From: Clostridiales bacterium
Lineage (GTDB): Bacteria > Bacillota > Clostridia > Christensenellales > Aristaeellaceae
DNA length: 64,000 nt
NCBI GenBank assembly: GCA_022787165.1
Contig: JALFVL010000018.1
Span: forward strand, 1 to 64,000
Direction of reading: 5' to 3'
Shown: positions 8,691 through 16,400 of the stretch, in pieces
How positions within the stretch are numbered: the first letter of the stretch is position 1
Layout of the letters: each line of letters opens with the position of its first letter
The notes under the pieces: generated by a model
What the model was told of the DNA's origin: nothing
The model's database searches: none
The model's input: only the letters and a program-made list of their open reading frames with translations
Translations under genes and position numbers: made by a program

Positions 8691-9656
8691 TCAGGACAGG
8701 GGCGGCGCGTCGATTTGGCTGAGCACCTCGCGCAGCTGCGCAGCCGAATCGAGCAGGCGCTGGCGCTCGGATGTATCCAGCGGAATCTCGAGCACGGCCT
8801 CCACGCCCTGCCGCCCGACGACCGAGGGGATGCTCAGCGCGAGAGAGCGCAGGCCGTATTGGCCGCTGAGCGCCGTGGAGACGGGCAGCACGGCGTGCTC
8901 GTCGCGCACGATGGCGGCGGCGATGCGCGCGACGGCCATGGCGATGCCGTAATAGGTCGCGCCCTTGCGCTCGATGATCGCGTAGGCGCTCGTGCGCACA
9001 TCCTCCTCGATCTGCGCCAGCAGCGGCGCGCAGTCGGGCTGGCCGCGCAGCGCGAAGCAGTGCGCCAGGTCGATGCCCGAGACGTTCGCGCCGCTGAAGA
9101 CGGCCAGCTCGCTGTCGCCGTGTTCGCCGATGACGACCGCGTGAACGCTGCGGCTGTCCACGCGCAGCTGCTCGCCCAGCAGCTGCTTGAGGCGCGCGCT
9201 GTCGAGCACCGTGCCCGAGCCGATGACGCGCGCGGCCGGATAGCCGGACAGGCGCTGCGCCTCGCAGGTCAGAATGTCGACCGGGTTGGAGACGATCAGC
9301 AGGATGCCCGAAAAGGGCGTCGCGCGCAGTGAGGCGATGATGGAGGAGAGGATGCGCAGGTTTTTGCCGATGAGGTCAAGGCGCGTCTCGCCCTCCTTCT
9401 GGTTGGCGCCAGCGGTCACGATGATCAGCGCGCAGTCGCCGACGTCGCCGTAATCGCCCGCGCGGATGCGCATCGTCGCGGCGTAGGGCAGCCCGTGGGA
9501 GAGATCCATCGCCTCGCCCTGCGCGCGGCGCGTGTCGGCGTCGATGAGCACGAGCTCGGAAAACAGCGCCGTCTGCATCAGGCTGAAGGCGATGGAGGCG
9601 CCGACGTGGCCGCAGCCGATGATCGCGGCCTTTCCGGGATTCTCTGCATGGTTCAT
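8691..9656 (-). CDS. ldh: L-lactate dehydrogenase
   Basis: 321 aa, cytoplasmic, NAD-dependent: pyruvate to L-lactate. Rossmann motif GCGHVGASIA at residues 15-24, TAGANQKEGETR with Gln at the substrate-specificity position (Gln for LDH, Arg for malate dehydrogenase), VSNPVDILT, GSGTVLDSARLK with the substrate-binding Arg, and catalytic His in GEHGDSELAVFSGANVSG. The ATG at 9656 was chosen because AAGGGG lies 8-9 bp upstream; the open frame extends to 9884 but only through intergenic repeat sequence. Divergent from the aldo/keto reductase, with repeat family 2 copy 2 in between. Confidence 0.92.
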   Translation of the reverse strand: MNHAENPGKAAIIGCGHVGASIAFSLMQTALFSELVLIDADTRRAQGEAMDLSHGLPYAATMRIRAGDYGDVGDCALIIVTAGANQKEGETRLDLIGKNLRILSSIIASLRATPFSGILLIVSNPVDILTCEAQRLSGYPAARVIGSGTVLDSARLKQLLGEQLRVDSRSVHAVVIGEHGDSELAVFSGANVSGIDLAHCFALRGQPDCAPLLAQIEEDVRTSAYAIIERKGATYYGIAMAVARIAAAIVRDEHAVLPVSTALSGQYGLRSLALSIPSVVGRQGVEAVLEIPLDTSERQRLLDSAAQLREVLSQIDAPPLS

Positions 9657-9676
9657 GGAGCGTTGTCCCCTTTCTG

Positions 9677-9770
9677 CCGGCATGATGCCGGCCTCATTTC
9701 CGACGAAGCACTGTAAACCCCGCTGGTTTTGCGGGCGAGGCCGGGGCTTTGCAAAAGATTTGCAGAGCAG
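9677..9770 (+). repeat. Interspersed intergenic repeat family 2, copy 2
   Basis: Starts with CCGGCATGATGCCGG and continues with CGAAGCACTGTAAACCCC and CCGGGGCTTTGCA, aligning with 6542-6634. It lies just upstream of the ldh start codon, so it is probably transcribed as part of the ldh leader or covers its promoter. Confidence 0.8.
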
Positions 9771-9823
9771 AGAGACTGCCAGCCTCTTGTTTGCCCGGCG
9801 AGGCGGCGCTTTATGCGCGCCGG

Positions 9824-9853
9824 TTGACACGCGAGCGGCGAACGTGCTATGAT
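9824..9853 (+). promoter_or_regulatory. Promoter for aldo/keto reductase
   Basis: TTGACA, 18 bp, TATGAT on the plus strand, about 80 bp upstream of the ATG at 9935. Confidence 0.65.
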
Positions 9854-9934
9854 GAAAGCAAACCGAAGGAATACCGGAATCCATGAAGAAGAGAAAACGC
9901 GCCGCGGACAGGCTTGCGGCGGGGAGGAACGACG

Positions 9935-11056
9935 ATGCAGTATACGACGCTTGAAAAGCTGGGCGCGAGGCCGTCGAGGCTGGGCTTTGGCGGCATGCGC
10001 TTTCCGACGACGCCGGAGGGCGCCATCGACGAGCCGCGCGCGGCGGCGATGCTCGACAGGGCGTACAGGGCCGGGGTCAACTACTTCGACACCGCCTATT
10101 TTTACCATAACCATACCAGCGAGGCGTTTTTGGGCCGCGCGCTCAAGCGCTATCCCCGGGAGAGCTTCTATCTGGCGACCAAGCTGCCCATGGCGGTGAT
10201 CGATTCGCTTGAAAAGGCGAAGGAGATCTTCGAGGGCCAGTTCGCGTCCCTGCAAACGGAGTATTTCGACTTTTACCTGCTGCACGCGATGAATGGCGCG
10301 CGCTATGACCAGACGGTCGAGCTGGGCATCCTCGATTACCTGCTTGAGCAGCAGAAGGCCGGGCGCATCCGCTATCTCGGCTTTTCCTTCCACGACAGTT
10401 ACGAGGCGTTTGAGCGCATCCTGACCTCGCGGGAATGGGATTTCTGCCAGATTCAGTTCAACTATATGGATATCGATGTGCAGGCCGGCATGAAGGGCTA
10501 CGAGCTTGCCACCCGTCTGGGCGTCCCGCTTGTCATCATGGAGCCGGTCAAGGGCGGCAGCCTCGCCACGCTCAGCGACGAGATCACCGCGCCCTTGCGC
10601 GCGGCGCGGCCGGACAAGTCCGTCGCCTCCTGGGCGATGCGCTGGGTCGGCAGCCTGGAGAACTGCCGCGTCATCCTCTCGGGCATGTCCGACGAGGCGC
10701 AGGTGGAGGACAATCTCGCGACGTTTGAGACGTTTGAGCCGCTCTCCGCGCGGGAGCAGGAGATCGTGCGCGAGGTGCGCGAGGCGATCAGAAGCCGCAC
10801 GTTCGTCGGCTGCACGGGCTGCCGCTACTGCATGCCCTGCCCGTTTGGCGTCGACATCCCGCGTAACTTCCGCATGATGAACGAGCACGCGATGTACACC
10901 AACGACCGCCAGCGCATGGCGGTCTGGAAGGACATGGAGGCGGCCGAGCGCGCGGACAACTGCCGCCGCTGCGGAAAATGCGAGAAGGTCTGCCCGCAGG
11001 CGCTGCCCATCCGCGAGAAGCTCGCCGAGACCGCCGCGGTCATGGCGAAGGCGTGA
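9935..11056 (+). CDS. Aldo/keto reductase with C-terminal 4Fe-4S ferredoxin domain
   Basis: 373 aa. Residues about 1-260 form an AKR barrel (LGFGGMRFPTT; catalytic Tyr region in NYFDTAYFYHN; ATKLP lysine; FYLLHAMNG histidine; SWAMRWVGS). Residues about 285-365 carry cysteines in GCTGCRYCMPCPFGVDIP and CRRCGKCEKVCPQALPI, typical of COG1453 proteins that couple an AKR fold to iron-sulfur clusters. The substrate is unknown. The ATG at 9935 follows GGGGAGG; the upstream ATG at 9914 has no such site. Anaerobic redox housekeeping is likely. Divergent from ldh. Confidence 0.9.
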   Translation: MQYTTLEKLGARPSRLGFGGMRFPTTPEGAIDEPRAAAMLDRAYRAGVNYFDTAYFYHNHTSEAFLGRALKRYPRESFYLATKLPMAVIDSLEKAKEIFEGQFASLQTEYFDFYLLHAMNGARYDQTVELGILDYLLEQQKAGRIRYLGFSFHDSYEAFERILTSREWDFCQIQFNYMDIDVQAGMKGYELATRLGVPLVIMEPVKGGSLATLSDEITAPLRAARPDKSVASWAMRWVGSLENCRVILSGMSDEAQVEDNLATFETFEPLSAREQEIVREVREAIRSRTFVGCTGCRYCMPCPFGVDIPRNFRMMNEHAMYTNDRQRMAVWKDMEAAERADNCRRCGKCEKVCPQALPIREKLAETAAVMAKA

Positions 11057-11080
11057 TGCCATTCCGAATTGCTTTGGCAT

Positions 11081-11215
11081 GCGCGAAGCGAAGAAGGGAG
11101 TTTGAGGGATGAAATCCCTCAGGCGGGTCATAGGGCGGCAGCCCTATCGTACCCGATCAATCAAAAAACGTAGTCTCAATCGCAGGCCGCAAAGCGCCTG
11201 CAATGAAGACGGGTT
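11081..11215 (+). repeat. Interspersed intergenic repeat family 1, copy B
   Basis: GCGCGAAGCGAAGAAGGG, then TGAGGGAT-GAA-ATCCCTCA, then TAGGGC-GGCA-GCCCTA, then an about 80-bp tail with CGTAGTCTCA and CGCAGGCCGCAAAGCG. All modules match copy A at 3821-3970 in order and orientation. It fills most of the 200-bp gap before the next gene. Confidence 0.8.
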
Positions 11216-11257
11216 GGATTCGCAAAGCCAGAAACCAATCAAAAGGAGAGAATCAAC

Positions 11258-11545
11258 ATGGAAGAGATCGTTCGCAGCGAACATCGCGCGCTTGTTTTCA
11301 AGATGAACCGCAAGCAGGCGGCGGCCGTCGCCCGCTATCTCAAGGAGCATTCCGCCTCCCCGGAGACCATCTTCGCGGTGGATGTGGACACGAAGGAGCT
11401 GATCCTGCAGGCGAAGACCGCCCACGAGGACGACATCCTCGTGCTCGACGGCGAGGAGGACGTCTTCGAGGTCGAGGAGGAGATCGTCGAGGAGAACGAG
11501 GAGGTCTTCGTCGAGGAAACCGAAGACGGGGAGCCGCAGGGCTGA
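11258..11545 (+). CDS. Small acidic protein of unknown function
   Basis: 95 aa. I do not recognise the family. Residues 1-66 are mixed alpha/beta in character (MNRKQAAAVARYLKEH, then IFAVDVDTKELILQAK), and residues 67-95 are a run of Glu/Asp with Val/Ile, ending DGEPQG. A very good AAAAGGAGAG site precedes the ATG, and a terminator follows, so it is a real single gene. No signal peptide or transmembrane segment. The acidic tail could bind metal or a basic partner, but this is a guess. Confidence 0.7.
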   Translation: MEEIVRSEHRALVFKMNRKQAAAVARYLKEHSASPETIFAVDVDTKELILQAKTAHEDDILVLDGEEDVFEVEEEIVEENEEVFVEETEDGEPQG

Positions 11546-11578
11546 CCCGTGCGCCCCGGGCACACGCAAAGAAAGAGC

Positions 11579-11611
11579 AGGAGCTTCGCCGAAGGGCGGG
11601 GCTTCTGTTTT
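11579..11611 (+). terminator. Rho-independent terminator
   Basis: A 12-bp stem with G-T wobbles (AGGAGCTTCGCC paired with GGCGGGGCTTCT) around a GAAG loop, followed by GTTTT, 30 bp past the small acidic gene. Confidence 0.65.
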
Positions 11612-11684
11612 GCTTGGGCCGTGCAAAACCGCATAAATGCCTCCCAAAGCGGCCAAAGTAAGGCGCACAAGGAGGTTGATCCCA

Positions 11685-13187
11685 GTGAAAAAATGTTGCA
11701 TGATGGTCCTCGCGGCGCTGCTGGCGATTCTGCCGTCGGCCGTGGGCGCTCAGGGATTGCCTGGGCTGCTTCAGGCCGCGCAGGAGGGCGTCGGGGCAGG
11801 GCTGACGGAGGGCGTTCGCCAGGCGGGGCTGGCGCTTGACAGCGATCTTGCGCTGACGCTGACGGTGGGGGAGCCGCGCCTGATGGAGGGGCAGAGCCTC
11901 ACGCTGACCCTCACGGCCGAAAACCCGCGCCCCGTCGATACGCCCGTGACGATTGAGCTCAATGTGCCCCAGCGGCTGAGCATGGCGCAGCCGGCATCCT
12001 GGCAGGCCGTGCTTCCGGCGGCGGCGATTGACGCCGCGTCCGGCACGCTGACGCCCTCGGTCACGACGTTCACCCGTGAGCTGGCGCTGGCGCCCGGCGG
12101 CACGAGTGAGCAGGTCACGCTGGAGGCCGAGATGAGCCTGGGCACGCGCTTCTATCGCGCGCGCACGGCGCTGGCGCTCTGCGTCTCCGATGTTTCCGCG
12201 CAGGCGGCGCTTCTGGGCGGCGACGACGGACGCGCCCGCCCGGGCGAGGCGCTCGCCTATCGCGTTGAGGTGACCAACGCGGGCCTGGCGGATAAGGACG
12301 TGGCGGTCGAGCTGATCCTGCCCGAGGGCGTCACGCTCACGGGCGCGCTGCCGGAGGGCTTTTCCCGCGTGGGCAGCCGCGTGAGCGGTCAGGTCTGCGC
12401 GCAGGCGGCGCGGGTGGATGAGGCCGGCGCGGCAGCGAGCCTCGCCGCGCTCGAGTTCCCGGTGACGGTCGACGCGGACGCGCTCGAGGGCGATGAGGAC
12501 GCCACGCGCCTGTTGACCGGCTCGCTGCGCGTGGGCGGGGAGCGCGTCGCGCTGCCGCGCGTGCAGGTCTGCGCGCCGCAGGTGACGGCAAAGCTGATCG
12601 CCGATACCGACAGCCTGGAGGCGGGCGAGGCGGCGGAGCTGCGCATCATGGTCGTCAACACGGGCCTGGCCGACGCGGATGTGCGCCTGACCTGCGTGCT
12701 GCCCAAGGGGCTGACGCTCGCCGGGGAGGAGACCGAGGCGACGCCGGGCGAGCTGGCCGCGATAGCGCCCGAGGATGACGGCGGCGCGCCCGCCGCGCAG
12801 GCGCTCAGCCTGACGCAGACGGATGCGCCCAGGGCGCAGGCGGACGGCTCGCTCCTGTACACGCTGCATATCGACGCGGCCCGCGAGGAGGAGGGCGGCC
12901 TCTGCGCCGCGACGCGGACGATCCGCCTGCGCGTCGTCGCCGACGAGCCGCAAAACTTCAATGAACAGATTCTGGGCGCGTCGCTGGCCTGGAGCGCGGA
13001 TGGCGGGCAGACGCAGCTTGGCGAGGCCGTCGCCCTGCGTGTCAGCCGTCAGATGGCGCTGGGGCTGACCCGCGACGAGTGGAACGGCATCTTCTGGGCC
13101 GGTCTGCTGCTGACGGTGACAGTCGCCTGCCTCTGCGCGGCCGTCCATTCGGACAGCAAGCGGGAAGACTACTACCCCTGCGACTGA
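11685..13187 (+). CDS. Membrane-anchored surface protein with DUF11/CARDB-like beta repeats
   Basis: 500 aa. The GTG at 11685 (MKKCCMMVLAALLAILPSAVGA) sits after AAGGAGG and begins a clear signal peptide cleaved near residue 22; an upstream ATG at 11637 would put 16 charged residues before it. Three similar beta-rich modules follow, each with a phrase like GEALAYRVEVTNAGLADKDV or GEAAELRIMVVNTGLADADV, resembling DUF11/CARDB-type extracellular domains. A single transmembrane helix (IFWAGLLLTVTVACLCAAV) and a short charged tail end the protein, so it is a type I surface protein. Function unknown. It has its own terminator and lies before the giant Cys/His repeat protein. Confidence 0.75.
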   Translation: MKKCCMMVLAALLAILPSAVGAQGLPGLLQAAQEGVGAGLTEGVRQAGLALDSDLALTLTVGEPRLMEGQSLTLTLTAENPRPVDTPVTIELNVPQRLSMAQPASWQAVLPAAAIDAASGTLTPSVTTFTRELALAPGGTSEQVTLEAEMSLGTRFYRARTALALCVSDVSAQAALLGGDDGRARPGEALAYRVEVTNAGLADKDVAVELILPEGVTLTGALPEGFSRVGSRVSGQVCAQAARVDEAGAAASLAALEFPVTVDADALEGDEDATRLLTGSLRVGGERVALPRVQVCAPQVTAKLIADTDSLEAGEAAELRIMVVNTGLADADVRLTCVLPKGLTLAGEETEATPGELAAIAPEDDGGAPAAQALSLTQTDAPRAQADGSLLYTLHIDAAREEEGGLCAATRTIRLRVVADEPQNFNEQILGASLAWSADGGQTQLGEAVALRVSRQMALGLTRDEWNGIFWAGLLLTVTVACLCAAVHSDSKREDYYPCD

Positions 13188-13217
13188 CGCATGGGGGGAA
13201 GCTGCGCGTTCCCGGTT

Positions 13218-13254
13218 CAGGCCCGGTGCTGATGCACCGGGCCTGATCTGTTTT
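13218..13254 (+). terminator. Rho-independent terminator
   Basis: A perfect 12-bp stem CAGGCCCGGTGC / GCACCGGGCCTG with TGAT loop, followed by ATCTGTTTT. Confidence 0.85.
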
Positions 13255-13329
13255 GACCGGCGGACGGTGACAAAAAAAGACAAATTACTGCAAAAAAAGG
13301 GAAAATGCGAAGAAACGGCTCGCGAGGGA

Positions 13330-13358
13330 TTGACATATACAGACAGCTGATATACAAT
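13330..13358 (+). promoter_or_regulatory. Promoter for the Cys/His repeat protein
   Basis: TTGACA, 17 bp, TACAAT, about 60 bp upstream of the ATG at 13421. Confidence 0.75.
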
Positions 13359-13420
13359 CATTTTGATAAACTCCAAATGATATGCGTGGCAGGGCATCAA
13401 AAAAACGGGAGGATAAGAGG

Positions 13421-16400
13421 ATGAGGTTGCAAAAGACGATTCGCAGATTGACGGCCTGGCTGCTCAGCGCAGCCATGGTGCTTGGCGGCATGCCGGTGGC
13501 GCTGGCAGAGGAAGTGACGACGCCGGACGAGGCGCCTGCACTTGAGAAGACGGCCGCGCCTGAGGAGACGAGCGCGCCTGAGGAGACGAGCGCGCCTGAG
13601 GAGACGAGTGCGCCTGAGGAGACGAGCGCGCCTGAGGAGACGAGCGCGCCTGAGGAGACGAGTGCGCCTGAGGAGACGAGCGCGCCTGAGGAGACGAGCG
13701 CGCCGGAGGAGACGAGCGCGCCTGAGGAGACGAGCGCGCCGGAGGAGACGAGCGCACCGGAGGAGACGAGCGCGCCTGAGGAGACGGACGCGCCTGAGGA
13801 GACGCCTTCGCCTGACGTGACGACCGTGCCCGAGCCCTTGCCGACGGCCTGCCCGCATTCCTCCTGGTGTACCGAAGTGGAGGACATCGACGTACGCTTT
13901 GAATGGGTGGACGCGAGCACCGACCGCTATGTCTGCACGCGCGTGGAGAAGAAGATCTGTGATATTTGCGGCGAGATGTTTGAGCGCACGGAGACGCCCT
14001 ACCAGGATGAGCCGGAGGCGCATATCTGGAACACAAGCGGAAAGTGCTACAAGTGCTTTGAGATGAACCCCTGCGAGCACACGAGCGCGTATATTGTCTA
14101 CTCCGAGAAGAATGTGCAGTATACGCCCAATGAGGGCGGAACCCACACGAGGACGTTTGACCGCATGGCGCAGCAGAAGTGCCCGGACTGCGGCATGGAG
14201 TGGGAGGCGGTGCTCGACGCGGCGGGTCAAACCGCGACGGAGGGGCACAGCTATGGCTCAGATGGAATCTGCATGTACTGCCAGGCGGCCAGCACCGACT
14301 GTGCGCATGCGAACGTCTCGGTGTATGAATATCAGGTCAACCATCAGTACAGCGCCGACGACAACAGCACGCATACCGTGACCTACGACGTCATGCGCAC
14401 CAGCACCTGCCGGGACTGCGGCCTCTCGCTCGGCGAGGAAAAGGTGATCACTGGCAAGACCCGCACCGAGCGGCACTGCTGGAGCTCCGACGGCGTATGC
14501 GGCGCCTGCAATGCCCAGAATTCCTGCGAGCATGCGCGCATGATGAGCGCCGACGGTGACTCGATTGAGAGCTGGACGGACAATGGAGACGGCACGCACA
14601 CGGTGACCTATACCCTCATGCGGCAGAATCATTGCCCGGACTGCGACATGTGGTTTGCCAGCGAGACCGTCGCCAGCGGGCTGACCCGCAAGGAAAGCCA
14701 CAGCTGGAGCGCCGAGGGCCTCTGCTACCAGTGCCAGGCGGAGAACGACTGCGAGCACCGCAATGTCGAGATCAACGAGTACAGACGCCACATCAGCTCC
14801 AGCGACAACGGCGACGGCACGCACACGACGACCTACAACGTCGAGCGCGAAAAGCATTGCCTCGATTGCGGTCAGTATTATGCGAGCGAGGTGATTGCCG
14901 CCGGTCAGACCTGCGTGGAAAACCACAGCGACACCGGCTTTACCGGCGACAACCGCTGCGCGGGCTGCGGCGCGGAAAACCGCTGCGCGCATGAGAACAC
15001 GGAGGCCTTTATCCAGCAGGGCAACGCCGTCTACACGGACAATGGAGACGGCACGCACACCGTCACCTACGACAAGGGCACCCAGACGCACTGCCTGGAC
15101 TGCGGTTTCTGGTTTGACACGGTCTACACGGAGAAGGGCCTGCAGCGGACGGAGAAGCACAGCTGGAATGAGCAGGGCGTCTGCTGGGCCTGCAACGCGA
15201 AGAACACCTGTGCCCACGATCATACGGAGACGATTGAATGCTCGCGCAACTGGGAATATCGGGATAATGGGGACGGGAAGACCCATACGACGACCTATGA
15301 AAAGGGTACCCAGACGCATTGCCTGGACTGCGGCGCCTATTATGGTGAGGTCTGGGAGGGGGCCATCACGACCGAAACCGTGAACCACGACTGGTCGGAG
15401 AAGGGCATCTGCTGGAACTGCAACGCGAAGAACGCCTGTACCCACGATCATACGGAAACGATTGAATGCTCGCGCAACTGGGAATATCGGGATAATGGGG
15501 ACGGGAAGACCCATACGATGACCTATGAAAAGGGTACCCAGACGCACTGCCTGGACTGCGGCGCCTATTATGGTGAGGTCTGGGAGGGGGCCATCGCGAC
15601 CGAAACCGTGAACCACAATTGGAACAGCGAGGGCTTCTGCTGGGACTGCAACGCGAAGAACGCCTGTACCCACGAGCATACCCGCACGAAGTATGGCATC
15701 GAGGGCAAGCAGAGCGCCAAGGATAATGGCGATGGTACGCATCTTCTGACCTACAGCGTGGGCAATCAGACGCATTGCGAGGACTGCGGCTGGTATGATG
15801 AGGTCGTGTGGACGGAAAATGGCCTGACCAGAACGGAGAACCACGGCTGGACGGGGGAGGGCACCTGCTGGGCCTGCAACGCGAAGAACGCCTGTACCCA
15901 CGAGCATGCCCACACAGAGTATGGCATCGAGGGCAAGCAGAGCGCCAAGGATAATGGCGATGGTACGCATCTTCTGACCTACAGCGTGGGCAATCAGACG
16001 TATTGCGAGGACTGCGGCTGGTATGATGAGGTCGTGTGGACGGAAAATGGCCTGACCAGAACGGAGAACCACGGCTGGACGCCGGAGGGCACCTGCTGGG
16101 CCTGTAACGCGGTCAACCCGTGTACGCATGAAAACCGCAGGGTGGAGACCGTCATCGGCGGCGAGATCACCTATACCGACAACGAAAACGGCACGCATAC
16201 GATGCGCTTTGACCAGGGCCAGCAGGAGTTCTGCAGGAGCTGCCATCAGCCGTTGAGCGATGTCGAATGGACTGAGCTGGGCGCGACCCGCATTGAAAAC
16301 CATGACTGGGACGAAAGCGGCAGCTGCCGGGCGTGCGGCGCGGTCAACACCTGCCCGCATGAGAACACGCAAGTGGGTACCAACAGGGTCGCCAGCTCCT

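Noticed and set aside
13556-13807. CRISPR-like array
   Set aside because: The period is 18 bp with no spacers and the units are in-frame coding repeats.
13285-13920. Minus-strand ORF with SSGALV repeats over the hexapeptide array
   Set aside because: It is only the reverse reading of the 18-bp repeats; the plus strand has promoter, signal peptide and terminator.
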